Notes: generated by a model from the letters alone, not told the origin. Shown: positions 48,901 to 58,831, numbered from the stretch's first letter. The stretch is 64,000 nt of DNA from Uranotaenia lowii (GCF_029784155.1 NC_073693.1:288396875-288460874); one strand, 5' to 3'. Translations and numbers: made by a program.

Positions 48901-50040
48901 GATGAACTTAAATTGATTTTCAAAAAATTTAAAAATATGAAAGCCCCGGGGGAAGATGGGATTTTCTATATTCTTATTAAAAAGTTGCCTGAAAGCACTT
49001 TAAATTTTTTAGTTAAAATCTTCAACAAATGTTTTTACTTGGCTTATTTTCCCAATAAATGGAAAAATGCCAAAGTAACTCCAATTTTGAAACCTGGAAA
49101 AAGTGCTTCAGAGCCTTCAAGTTATCGACCAATTAGTTTGCTTCCATCTTTAAGTAAACTATTTGAGAGAGTTTTTTTGAATAGAATGATGATTCACATT
49201 AATCAGAATTCTATTTTCCCTGATGAACAATTTGGTTTTCATCATGGACATTCTACTACACATCAACTTTTGAGTGTAACTAATATGATTAACGCTAGCA
49301 AATCTGAAGGTTATTCAACTGGTGTTGCTCTTCTTGATATTGAAAAAGCTTTTGACAGTGTTTGGCAGAAAGGTTTAGTAGCTAAATTAGCTCGATTTGA
49401 TTTTCCTGTATATCTCACTAAAATTATTCAAAATTATTTGACTAGCCGAACCTTACAAGTAAGCTATCAAAATTTATGCTCTGAAAGGACACCCATTAGA
49501 GCTGGGGTCCCTCAGGGCAGTATACTTGGGCCAATTTTATACAATATTTTTACTTCTGATCTTCCTGATGTACAAGAAGGTAAAGCTAGAAGATTATTTG
49601 CTGATGATACTTTGCTTTCAGCCAAAGGTCGAAATTTACGCGTGGTACGCAGTAGATTGCAACAAAATTTAAATTCTTTTTTGAATTACTTGAAAATGTG
49701 GAAAATTTCTCCTAACGCTTCCAAAACTCAACTTATTTTATTTCCTCATAAGCCAAGAGCTGAATTTTTAAAACCTAATGAAAATCATTCCATAACTTTT
49801 AATGGGGTTTCAGTAGAATGGTCTGATCACGTGAAGTACTTGGGACTTACACTTGATCGGAATCTTGCTTTTAAAAATCACATTGAAGATATTCAATCTA
49901 AATGTAATAAATACACTAAATCTCTTTATTCTCTCATCAACAGGAAATCCCGACTATGCCTGAGGAATAAGATGCTGATATATAAACAGGTTTTCCGACC
50001 AGCGATAATGTATGCAGTTCCGATTTGGTCTGACCAATGT
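45946..50040 (+). mobile_element. Jockey-clade (Juan-like) non-LTR retrotransposon, 3'-truncated
   Basis: It carries a 5' UTR of roughly 200 bp (left edge approximate), ORF1 (46171-47600, damaged) and ORF2 (47587 onward, open). The two ORFs overlap by 14 bp at ATGGATCCAAATAG. Similarity to the RT C-terminal region stops after YAVPIWS near 50030, where unrelated inverted-repeat DNA begins, so the ORF2 end, 3' UTR and tail are missing. The Jockey placement rests on the ORF1 zinc knuckles, APE-type endonuclease and RT motifs without RNase H; the exact family is not certain. Confidence 0.85.
46171..47600 (+). pseudogene. Jockey ORF1 (Gag-like, RNA-binding), broken
   Basis: Starts MGKSSAGSRA and encodes a basic N-terminus, a central domain (KKARLMFHCRVKFEPFRK) and a CCHC series: CRRCQAFCHGT...C (the usual histidine follows C-X-F as in related knuckles), CMLCGSFDHEKSKC, then CANCAGNHSSNFIDC. 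In-frame stops occur at 46585-46587, 46909-46911 and near 47367-47369. A frameshift between the second and third knuckles, near 47005, moves the remainder to another frame. The rest reads to MTLRFPHGSK and TAG at 47598-47600, overlapping the ORF2 start. ORF1 protein coats element RNA in other Jockey elements; this copy cannot make it. Confidence 0.82.
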
Positions 50041-50070
50041 AAAATTGTAGCTCAATCGGACTTGAGTTAG
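47587..50070 (+). CDS. Jockey ORF2: APE endonuclease plus reverse transcriptase, C-terminus replaced
   Basis: An 827-codon ORF without internal damage. The endonuclease (about residues 8-220) keeps NWNARS (Asn13), ITETF (Glu40), IIGDFNAKH (near 140) and SDHLPV (near 215). The RT (about 470-740) keeps YRPISLLPSLSKLFE, LLDIEKAFDSVW, AGVPQGSILGPILYN and the catalytic LFADDTLLS (near 669-676), followed by KYLGLTLDR. In a complete element it nicks target DNA and copies element RNA there. The natural C-terminus after YAVPIWS is lost; the last ~10 codons to the stop at 50070 are flanking sequence. Intact ORF2 beside a ruined ORF1 is odd; most likely little time has passed and ORF1 damage is stochastic, or the copy arose with these defects. 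Confidence 0.88.
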   Translation: MDPNRCLNILNWNARSLLANQDEFFLFLKTQNIHIAAITETFLKPDNNLKSNAFFKILRNDRLDRQGGGVAIVINSRLKFRLLPSFNTKVLETIGIELETSMGKIIIIAAYLPFQCSGEQKNFLKGDLQKLTRNKSKFFIIGDFNAKHRSWNNISSNSNGNILFNDCSAGYYTVEYPNGHTCFSSIRNPSTIDLVLTDLGEHCSQLVTHVDLESDHLPVTFSLSRSPIENPLKSTFNFQKADWERYRNFIDSNLNVNVPLNSIEDIDLAVENLTTSIVNAKAASIPKVQHKFNQPLIDDDLQFLIRLKNIRRRQYQRTRDPYLKLIYCDLKKEIKRRLKFIRNENFAKAVEDIKPYSKPFWKLTKILKKPQKPIPSLKDGDKLLLTNAEKAQKLAQQFESAHDFNLNVVSPIDAQISLEFDDILSKQNVFETSCETNIDELKLIFKKFKNMKAPGEDGIFYILIKKLPESTLNFLVKIFNKCFYLAYFPNKWKNAKVTPILKPGKSASEPSSYRPISLLPSLSKLFERVFLNRMMIHINQNSIFPDEQFGFHHGHSTTHQLLSVTNMINASKSEGYSTGVALLDIEKAFDSVWQKGLVAKLARFDFPVYLTKIIQNYLTSRTLQVSYQNLCSERTPIRAGVPQGSILGPILYNIFTSDLPDVQEGKARRLFADDTLLSAKGRNLRVVRSRLQQNLNSFLNYLKMWKISPNASKTQLILFPHKPRAEFLKPNENHSITFNGVSVEWSDHVKYLGLTLDRNLAFKNHIEDIQSKCNKYTKSLYSLINRKSRLCLRNKMLIYKQVFRPAIMYAVPIWSDQCKIVAQSDLS

Positions 50071-50640
50071 GGTTGCCTCAATGGCCTATAGATTCAATTT
50101 TAGAACCTCACAAATCTCCTTAGAGGTGACCAAAGGAAATCGTAACATACGAAATTTAAATTTTGATGTCAAGTGATTGAATAATAAAATCAAAGTCAAA
50201 TTCTGGTGTTAAATCGAAAAAATATTTTTGGCTACCAATCGAATTTCTGGAAATTACCCGGTTTTTTGAGAAATGAATAAGTAAATTTCTAACGAAGTTC
50301 GACTTTTGGGGCATCTAGGACATCAAGAAGTCGAATTTCTTATTTTGATGCCAATTGACAAAAATGCCTCAAACGTCGAGATCTTGTTTGTTTGCGACTT
50401 GTTGTATTTAGTCTCTTTCCGAAAAACGGCTTAGTCCTAGAAAGCCTATTCTGCCAATAATTTTTTTTTCTAGGTAACACAAAATCTCGACGTTTTGTGT
50501 ACTCATTGACCATTTGGCATTAAAATTAAATATCGATTTTTCCGATTTCTTTTTCCCCATTTGGTGATTTTTGACCGTTTTGAGGCATCCCCAAATCTAG
50601 TTCGATTGAGCTGAAATTTTGTGTATTGCTTACAGTTAGT
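50040..50640. repeat. Inverted-repeat element interrupting the Jockey 3' end
   Basis: Left AGCTCAATCGGACTTGAG...TTGCCTCAA and right TTGAGGCAT...CTAGTTCGATTGAGCT are inverted copies. Similarity continues inwards for about 130 bp (GAAATCG, AATTTAAATTTTGATG and inverse). A separate perfect hairpin, TTGCTTAC...GTAAGCAA, lies at the right edge (about 50626-50650). No ORF or clear target duplication. Confidence 0.6.
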
Positions 50641-50856
50641 CGTAAGCAATGACAAGTCTTACGAAAGTATAAACTTAAAGAAAAGCTACGTAAATTGCCC
50701 TGCGTGTTGTTGTAAGAATGTTATTCATAAGCACTCTTAGAGAAGTACGTCAGTCAGCTTCATTTAAACCATTCATAATTATCACCATTTCTGTAGTGAG
50801 CGTAATTTCATATATTGGCGGGAATCGGGGATATCCGAGAAATTGGAGTATAGTTG

Positions 50857-51588
50857 AATCAAAGTAATCGAAAGATTCCTTTTAATTCAACCACGGTAAA
50901 TGAAAAGTTCATATACCAGTATTTCGATAGCAACTTACTACCTTCTTCAGTGAACGTTTTCGATTGATGAATGTGTATCGTTTTCCTTCCTTATATTGTC
51001 CGGGTTAGGTAAGCTACTACTAGGTAGTAGAAACCTCCGAATGCTCGGCAATTGTGCCGTTGTCTGTTTTTTGGGTCTTTGTCTGTTTTTTTTTGTCTCG
51101 CTGATCCGGTCTTTGAATAGTAATTCGCTTAAATTGGATGTTGCTGAAAGCATTGAAATCTTCAATGAAAAATCAGTTCATCTCTTAAACGGAGACACCG
51201 GACCAGGGCATACTTGGTTGTTCAAATTCTTAGGTAAAAAGAAATACTATAATTTACCTGACAATGCCCAAAAACGGGTAGAAAATAATTTAGCACTACC
51301 AGAAAACACCCAGAATATGGTAGGTAGACCCAAAAAACAGACAACGGCACAATTGCCGAGCATTCGGAGGTTTCTACTACCTAGTAGTAGCTTACCTAAC
51401 CCGGACAATATAAGGGAGGAAAACGATACACATTCATCAATCGAAAACGTTCACTGAAGAGGGTAGTAAGTTGCTATCGAAATACTGGTATATGAACTTT
51501 TCATTTCCGTGGTTGAATTAAAAGGAATCTTTCGATTACTTTGATTCAGTTGAATCATTCAACCAAGTAGGCTCATACCACAACAGAG
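50857..51588 (+). mobile_element. Penelope-like element remnant with inverted pLTR-type ends
   Basis: 732 bp flanked by GGAGTATAGTTG on both sides (50845-50856 and 51589-51600). The left ~225 bp (50857-51081) is the inverse complement of the right portion (about 51322-51547). The right end has an extra ~41-bp tail, as described for Penelope elements, which often carry inverted, incomplete copies and a short extension. The centre encodes the end of a GIY-YIG-type endonuclease domain. Family assignment is from that motif and the architecture. Confidence 0.7.
51088..51457 (+). pseudogene. Penelope-like ORF C-terminus (end of GIY-YIG endonuclease)
   Basis: The plus-strand frame reads SLKLDVAESIEIFNE, then LLNGDTGPGHTWLFKFLG and a tail ending SIRRFLLPSSSLPNPDNIRE...ENVH. 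The Glu in AESIEI is at the position of the conserved GIY-YIG catalytic Glu, and the N-x-D-x-GP block is usual in Penelope-like C-termini. Reverse transcriptase and the start of the endonuclease are absent, so no enzyme is made. The same C-terminal tail is encoded on the minus strand of the left arm (50947-51081), confirming two head-to-head partial copies. The frame extends upstream to 50996 only by antisense reading of that arm. Confidence 0.65.
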
Positions 51589-51676
51589 GGAGTATAGTTG
51601 CCATGGACTGAATGAATTTTAAGAACAATGTTCGTCAAGTTATGTCGCGAGACGGAATACTACGAAAATAAATAAT

Positions 51677-52149
51677 GGACTGCAGTAGTTCCAGATTGAT
51701 GGAATTTTGGAATTCGTAACTTAGGAGTAGAAATTTAAAAAAAAAACTTTTCTAAGTCAAGTCAAAGTTCACATGGTAAATCGTTTAAGTAGTCCTAGAG
51801 GAACAAATAGTGAGTCGAGATTTGAATAACCGATTAATAATCAGTTTGATACCTTTTGATGTAAAATTTTGATTTTAAAAAATTGTACGTAAAGAAGCTT
51901 AAAAAAAAACTTGGGTAGTTTTTGTTTTTTATTCAAATGAAGTTTAGAAGTAAAACAAAATAAGCTTTAAGGATGGTTTCATAATGATTGAAAAGTGGAA
52001 TAAGAGAGTGTTTGTGTATGCCTCCATCATGTTTGGAAAAGCAGCTATTCTAAAATAACAGGTTAAATAGAATAAATGTATGATTTTCATCATTAAAACT
52101 TCGAATTTAAGCTCTGATTAACTCCTTTAGAGCGAAATCTAAAAACAGA
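51677..52149. other. Spacer between RTE fragments
   Basis: AT-rich; nothing recognisable. Confidence 0.45.
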
Positions 52150-53655
52150 TTTGATATTCTTTACTTATGGATGATGGCGTAGCCAACGACGAAGACGAGC
52201 CACTCCCAACGATGAGTGAATTTAAGGAAGCCATTCGCCAGCTGAATAGATACAAGTCGGCTGGGAAGGATGGCATCGCAGCTGAACTCATCAAAATGGG
52301 CCCGGACAGGTTGGCCGATTGCCTACACCGGTTGATAACCCGGATCTGGGACATAAAACAGCTACCGGAGGAGTGGAAGGAGGGGGTAATATGCCCCATC
52401 TACAAGAAGGGCGACCAATTGGACTGTGAGAACTACCGAGCGATCACTGTCCTCAATGTCGCCTACAAAGTGCTGTCCCGAATCCTACTCCGCCGCCTAA
52501 CGCCACAAGCAAACAGATTCGTGGGAAGTCATCAGGCCGGCTTTATGGAGGGACGGTCTACGACGGACCAGATATTCACATTACGGCAAATCCTCCAAAA
52601 ATGCCGTGAACACCAAGTCCCTACGCACCATCTATTCATCGACTTCAAAGCCGCATACGACACGATCGACCGTAACGAGCTATGGAAAATCATGGACGAG
52701 AACGGCTTTTCCGGGAAGCTGACCAGACTGATCAAGGCGACGATGGATGGAACGCAGTGCTGTGTGCGGATCTCGGGTGGATTGTCGAGTTCATTCGAAT
52801 CGCGCAGGGGGCTTCGACAAGGTGATGGACTATCCTGCATGATGTTCAGCGTGGCGCTAGAAGGTGTTATTCGACGAGCGGTGGGCGAACTGCGGGGCAC
52901 GATTTTCAACAGATCCAGTCAACTTATCTGCTTTGCCGATCACATTGATAAAGTCGGCAGATCATCTGCGGCGGTGGAGGAGATCTATCGTAAACTGAAA
53001 CGCGAAGCAGGAAGGATTGGGTTGATGATTAATACGTCCAAGACGAAGTACATGCTGGCCTGCGGATCCGAGTCCGACTGAACCCGCTTGTCTAGTAATA
53101 ACAAGGTCACGATCGACGGCGACGAGCTGGAGATAGTCGAAGACTTTGTCTATCTCGGCTTACTGGTGACCGCAGACAATGACACCAGCCGTGAAATCCG
53201 GAGGCGAATTATCAGCGGAAGTCGTGCCTACTATGGACTCCACAAGCAACTGCGGTCGAGAAGACTTAGCCCTCGCACGAAGTGTAACCTGTATATGACG
53301 CTCATTAGACCAGTTGTTCTCTACGGGCACGACACATAGATATTGCTCGAGGAGGACCTGCGTACACTCGGAGTATTCGAGCGACGAGTGTTAAGAACCA
53401 TCTTTGGCGGCGTACAGGAGAACGGAGTGTGGAGGCGAAGGATGAACCACGAGCTCGCGCGACTCTACATCGAACCCAGTATCCAGAAGCTGGTGAAAGC
53501 TGGCCGGATACGCTGGGCAGGACATGTTGCGAGAATGCCGGACGACTGTCCTGCAAAACAGGTGTTCGCTACGAATCCGGTAGGAACAAGACGAGCGGGG
53601 GCACAACGAGCGAGGTGGTTAGACCAAGTGGAGCGTGATCTGGCGAACGTGGGGA
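52150..53655 (+). mobile_element. RTE-like retrotransposon body, truncated at both ends
   Basis: Contains the RT and C-terminal region of an RTE-type ORF without the upstream endonuclease. The match to the family stops after GGCGAACGTGGGG near 53655, the same point at which the separate 3' tail at 50816 begins. GC content is much higher than the flanks. Confidence 0.75.
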
Positions 53656-53684
53656 GATTTAAAGATATGTTTTCCAGTACATAA
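52167..53684 (+). pseudogene. RTE-like reverse transcriptase, inactivated
   Basis: One reading frame throughout: KDGIAAELIKMGP, the ICPIYKKGDQLDCENYRAI block, HQAGFMEGRSTTDQIFTLRQ, LFIDFKAAYDTIDR, RRGLRQGDGLSC, then FVYLG and a C-terminal WAGHVARMPDD block with RARWLDQVERDL. Three lesions disable it. The catalytic FADD is FADH (CAC at 52941-52943, a single G-to-C change from GAC). There are also in-frame stops at 53079-53081 (TGA) and 53337-53339 (TAG where relatives have a Trp). The stop at 53682-53684 lies beyond the family match, in flanking DNA. Similarity is to insect endonuclease-reverse transcriptases of the RTE group; a Proto-type relative is possible. Confidence 0.82.
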
Positions 53685-54329
53685 TGGTCTTGAAGAGTAA
53701 TTTAGCGGGAAACAATCATAAAGTTTTGTCGTAGACATCAAACATTTATCTCTTGAACTGAAAGTTTTATGGTTGCATGTTGATATTTTTTTTCAAAACA
53801 ATTCATTTAGCAATATTTAAGAGAATTGTAATGCGTGGAAACGGATTGCCGAAATTAGTTTTAGTTTTGAAGTTTATAAGAAAATAAAAAATCGAAATTC
53901 TTTTCGTTGATTGCATTTGGAAGCTCATGTTAAAATTTTTATGATGAAAGAAAAACTGGACATTTATTTTTTTTTATAAAAGCGAATCGTTGTTTGAAGT
54001 TTACTAAAAATCGCCAAAATCTCAGTAGAAATAGAGATAACTTGAACCTGGATTCTTCAAAAACTTAAAAATTACTGAACCGATCAATGTAAAATTTGGC
54101 AAGAAGTTGTTTTTCGAGTGGAGATTGAGAATTCAAGCTTTTGACAAGTGACTCTTATCAAATTTTGTGGTGCATAAATTGGCATGGCACACATTTTCTG
54201 CCCTTGGGGCAATTAGGCAATTATACCTATTTGTTGCAGTACATCTTAGAAGATGCGAAAATCCAATTCTCGACAAAGTTGTTCAGCAGAAAATTTCTTT
54301 AAGAGAATTTTTCAATTTGCACAAAAACC
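53685..54329. other. AT-rich spacer
   Basis: No gene or repeat was recognised. Confidence 0.45.
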
Positions 54330-54570
54330 ATTTTCAGGCTCGGTTTCATAGAAAAAATATAAAATTGATGTGGATTTTTCAGTACAAATATTTCATTTTT
54401 CCATACGAACCGAAAAGTACCTACAAATTTACTCATGTAAACGTTTGTTAAAAATTCTTCAAAAAATCATGGATTAATTTTGAACCAAAACAAAGCTCTT
54501 TTGACCCCAGGGTTTGGAAATTGAAAAATGATCTCAAATCGACTCAGTCTAATGTCTCAGCCTTACTTGA
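54330..54570. repeat. Dispersed repeat related to 41650-41820
   Basis: Shares AAAATCATGGATTAATTTTG, GAACCAAAACAAAGCTC and CCCCAGGGTTTGG with the earlier segment, about 75% alike by eye. Confidence 0.5.
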
Positions 54571-56315
54571 TGATGCTCTTTAAATTCAGGCAGGCAAATG
54601 TCTCATATTTTTCTGGTTTGTAGAGAAGCAATAGGTGCGTATACAAAAAATAATAATGAAACATGGTTGAAAAATATTACGAATTTCTAAGGGACTTTTT
54701 TTTATCAAGATTTAAATTATCTACTGAATTTGTAGAATAACAAAAAAAAAAAAATCAAATTTCAAATATTATTGAGGTATCTGATTACATCAATCTACTA
54801 ATTTATCGCATAATTGCCATGTTACTCAATCATTGCATCAGCCTCCCAAACACGTACCCAATCTTTCCATTCGAGAATCCATCATTCCAATTAAACTGGA
54901 CATAAAATACTCACACACAAGTTGGGACCGATGATGGGTTGAAATTGCCAACAAATTGATTGCAATTCAATGAAATAGAAACTTTCGCTCGACTGCATTG
55001 TCGTACTTTGGCTCTGGAAACCCCCCCTAGAAAAAAATCGAATCAAATGAAATTCGATTCCCTGCAGCCTGGCAGCATTTCGAATCCACCCCTATTTCAT
55101 ACTTTTTGAGCCACAAAGTGGCTCTAGAAAAATCAATCCAGATCTCGGAACCAACCCTCGAATTGGATGCCATTTTTTGTTGCTATGTTGAACCTTCATC
55201 GCTCTTTTTTTTGCTGTTGCTTATCCCGTTATCATATCAGAACCGATCATTCGATGACATATCAAAGGAGTACAACTTTCTAATCAAATGGACACAACAA
55301 TTTCGAACCATCTTTTTCGAGCTACTTATCCTTTGGTGGCGGCGAGATGTTTGTCTTGGGATATCGAAATCCGGGGGTTGCTGGGGGAAAATTGTGGCAC
55401 AAAAAAATGGAAGAAACAAGACCGACTGAAAACGATGCTGATAAAACTTTCCGACAAAAGAGTTCAGCTTTCACTTTTACAGCAGAAAAAATGTTTGCAG
55501 CATCGAAAAACTCGGTCCCCAAGCTCTAAGTCAAAGAAAAGTTTGGTCCCGTTTTGTTCGGAGTATGCTTTCATGGAATTGATTTATGTGGAGTTGTCCT
55601 TCATCCAGCCCGTTCCGTGGAATGGACTGGACACGCAAATGTTTGGACCCTTAGTAACCCTGGGAGAAATATTTTTTCTTCATTCGATTATGTGATCAAA
55701 CTGTTTTTTGTTTCTAGGTTTTTTTTCTGTTCAAGTATTTTCAAACAAAAAGACAAAAAATCCCAACCAGCCAAAGGATCATTGAACAAAATCGAATACA
55801 CATCAGAGCGAAAGGGTAAAAAAAACAGAAAAATTCTCTTCCGGAGCGTAGAAGATAAACTTTCAGCTGTTCTACTGATTTTCTTAACCCGCTTGGGCTA
55901 GCCATCATTGCTCTTACAGGAAGGATGTATCACCCTTTTGGGTCGGCAATCTGGCAGGCATATCAAGTTGACAACCTTCTGTCGACGGATTGGTCCCCAG
56001 CCCTCATGACATGTCTTTATCGAGCTTTCTCGAGAATACGATCCATAGCTTTTGATTACAATCTGGGTGTAATTTATTGGTAATCGGAAAAAGATTTGCT
56101 GATTTTTTTTCTGTTTTTTCAAAGCACCATAAAGGCGTTATAATAAATCATTGAATTCAGTACGATTTGAAATCAGCTCTATAGGCTTGAAACTTAAAAG
56201 CTCAATTACTATGTGTATTTACATAAAATGTTGAAATTTGAAATCATCAACAGAACCGATCGTCTTTAGGCTGTTCGTTACGGCAAGTACCATTCAAATG
56301 TGCTAGTTTGTTAGT
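54571..56315. other. Intergenic DNA, no gene supported
   Basis: A moderately GC-balanced stretch at 54.9-56.1 kb with overlapping short open frames on both strands and no domain or splice pattern. Possibly intronic or conserved non-coding. Confidence 0.4.
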
Positions 56316-56494
56316 ATTTTTTAATTGTTGTTTTTTTTTCTTTTTTTGGGATTTTATACCAATTGGTTTATTCATCCCCATTGGTGGTATCGTTTCACGT
56401 ACTTCTGTACTATTTTTTTCTTGATTTTTTTTGATTTTTTTTGTTTGTTTTTTTTTTTGTTTTTGTTTTTTTTTTGTAGGAAAGGAGGGGTTTT

Positions 56495-57690
56495 TTATAG
56501 TTTATGAAGGAGTTTTGATTTGTGGAGGAAGGATACAATTTTCTTTTCTTCTTCAGGGCAGTTGGATAATGCTTGTCGGAGGTTTGGTGAGAGGGAACAG
56601 GATATTCTTAGGTTATGGTATTGGAGACAGGAGGTAAGGATATGTTTGATGGAGTTAGGGGTAAGACAGGAATTGCAGGTAAGGGGGTTATCTTTGGCCA
56701 TTATGTATTCGTGGGTGAGCCGCGTGTGGCCGATGCGGAGTCGAGTTAAGGCTCTTCTTTCGGAAGTGCTCTTCTTTCTGTCAGTCCATCTTTGCGTCGA
56801 GTTTTTATTCTCTCGCAACTTCGAGCGATTGTTCGTAGCCCATTCGATTTCCCAGGCTTCCAGTATCTTATTCTTAATGGTTCGAATGGCATCGGATTGC
56901 GGGATGGAGATCGTGGGGGGAGTAATTTTGAATCCGGCTGAGGCAAGTCGATCGGCTAACTCGTTACCTGGAATGTCGGAGTGACCCGGTATCCAGCAGA
57001 GTGTGATGTTTTTAATAGGAGCTAGGTGAAAAAATAGATTGGATCCAGGGGTGTTTTTGATTGCCTGCTGCCAGTGCAGGGAGAACACTGGCCGAATCAG
57101 AAAAGATGACGGTGTCTGTGGTAGACTTCTGAACGGCATCAAGCATGGCGTAGGCTTCGGAACTAAAGACGGAGCATTGGCCCGGAAGGGGCAGACTTCT
57201 ATTGCAGATTCCGTCATGTATACCGCAACCCACCCTTCCATCAGGTGTTCTAGAGCCGTCGGTATAGATGTGTGAGGAGTTGGAGTATTTGTCTTCGTCG
57301 AGTGGATGAAAATGTGGCAGGACGATTGCTGAGGCTTTGCCGGCCTTGATTACTTTGCCTAGGCTCAGATCTACTTTTGGATTAGTGTCGTTCCAATATT
57401 TAGTTGATGTACAAATAGGAGGAAGGGGTTCACCGATGAGCTTGACTAGTAGTGCGTTAGTTCTTTAAACTAGTGGGGTATCTCTGGAGCCACTGTTAGC
57501 GAGTGACCTTATAGCTTTCAGGGAAAGTTGTTTAGTGAGGAAGGGTAGTTGACCACTTTCGGCCATCAGTGATTGGATTGGACTTGATCTGAAGGCGGAG
57601 CTTATGATTCTTACACAGTTGTTGTGCAGTGGTTATAGCTTTCCGAGCGAGTTAATTGTAACTGTATGAACTTACCGATTCGGTTTAGGT
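56495..57690 (-). pseudogene. ORF2 remnant: RT C-terminal part and RNase H
   Basis: Minus strand. The RT connection segment near 57600-57470 reads SAFRSSPIQSLMAESGQ and ends in an in-frame TAA. RNase H follows: IYTDGSRTPDG (Asp codon at 57258-57260), SSEAYAMLDAV (Glu), TVIFSDSASVL (Asp), then after a frameshift near 57040 CWIPGHSDIPGNELADRLAS (Asp). All four acidic residues of the RNase H site are therefore present, though in two frames. The remaining frame to 56495 encodes a C-terminal Cys/His cluster, CNSCLTPNSIKHILTSC. In intact I-like elements this domain removes RNA from the RNA-DNA hybrid. Not functional here. Confidence 0.8.
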
Positions 57691-57756
57691 GGATGGTGTT
57701 ACCTTGGACTATTGGCTTTTTCATTTGGTAAGTGTTATCGTAGCGGTTGGGGGACT

Positions 57757-58831
57757 TTAGAGAGAACTATTCTGGCGGTTCCGCTTCGGGGTAGAGGTGA
57801 TGTTTGGAGTGGGAGGTGTCATCGTCTGACGAGCAGTGTCAGGTTTCGAGTCATCGGATTCCTGGGTGGTGGTAGAGTTGTCGACGAGGGTGGATTCCAT
57901 GTCGGCTTGTTTGAAGTTGGCTAGTTCTTTCATCAGCTGGGAAACAAGACCTTTTTCTGCTTCGGTTTTGATGGCCTGGGACCGTCGAAGTACTTCCTCC
58001 TGGTTTGCTAAATGGTTCCGGAAAATTCTGGTTGCTTCTGATTGGGAGATGCCGTGATCCACTTTGAGCCGGACGATGGTTTGCTCCTGCTGGTGGATGG
58101 GGCATTGTCGACTGATGGCTGAAAGATCACCCCCGCAGTTGATACAATGGGATGGATTTGAGCAGTCTTTGGGGGACTGGGCTCACCGCATTCAAGGCAG
58201 ATAGGAGAGGAACTGCATCGTTTTTTGGTGTGGTCGTATTTGCCACATAGGTAGCACATCAATTGGCGGGGGTAGTACGGTCGTATTTCGGTACGGATGA
58301 AGCCAAAAAAGATGTGACGAGGGCGAACGGTTCCTTTAATAGTTAGCACCATTGAGTTGGTAGGGATGGAACGTTCGCCAGAGTTTTGAGGAACCGATAT
58401 ACCTTTACGACGCCTTGGTCGGCAAGGAAGGCTTGAAAGTCTTCGTCCTTCATTCCTTCGACATGGTCGCAAGAAACCACGCATTGAACGAGGTTTAAGG
58501 TCGGATGCTATTCGATGGTAATTGGTGTACCGTCGATCAGTTTTTCCAGCTTGAGTAGGGCATTAACTTGGGCAGGGTTTCGGATTCTGAGAAGATAATT
58601 CTCACCGCCATCGACAGGGTTGCCTCCATCAATTTCCCCAACAAGTTTTTCCACGGTTGTGGAAATTAGGAAAGGGTTTTTTGGCAGTTTGGCTTTACCG
58701 GATGGTCGAAGTCGGAGGAATTGAATGTCGCCAAATTCATCACGGGGGTCCATCCATGAGGGAACAGTTCGTAGGAGCCGATTGTCGGGTGGCTTTGGCA
58801 AGCCATTCCAAGCGGGGAAAGCTTCCCCCAT
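57757..58831 (-). pseudogene. I-like ORF1 (Gag-like), frameshifted
   Basis: Minus strand from MGEAFPAWNG near 58831. An N-terminal domain contains NPVDGGENYLLRIRNPAQVN and then an in-frame TAG at about 58505-58507. After a frameshift near 58400 the frame reads GTVRPRHIFFGFIRTEIRPY and a CCHC knuckle, CYLCGKYDHTKKRC (about 58217-58258), then CLECGE and, after another frameshift, CINCGGDLSAISRQC and a Gln/Ser/Thr-rich tail (QSEATRIFRNHLANQEEVLR). At least three lesions. ORF1 protein would bind element RNA. Confidence 0.72.

Larger units (their letters stand above)
50816..51676 (+). mobile_element. RTE-like 3' tail, split by a Penelope-like element
   Basis: About 50816-50856 plus 51601-51676 reconstitute the order of the RTE 3' region seen at 21630-21797: GGCG...GGGG, CCGAGAAATTGGAG, then CCATGGACTGAATG, GTTCGTCAAGTTATGTCG and CGAGACGGAATACTA, ending AAATAAATAA. 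It is interrupted exactly where the 12-bp duplication GGAGTATAGTTG flanks 50857-51588. Confidence 0.75.

Noticed and set aside
50996..51165. Long plus-strand ORF starting at 50996 as an intact Penelope protein
   Set aside because: The first ~28 codons are an antisense reading of the inverted left arm; only the part after about 51088 is sense coding.
56325..56984. Plus-strand ORFs across the I-like element
   Set aside because: Antisense shadows of the minus-strand RNase H and 3' region; the Phe-rich one is a T-run translation.
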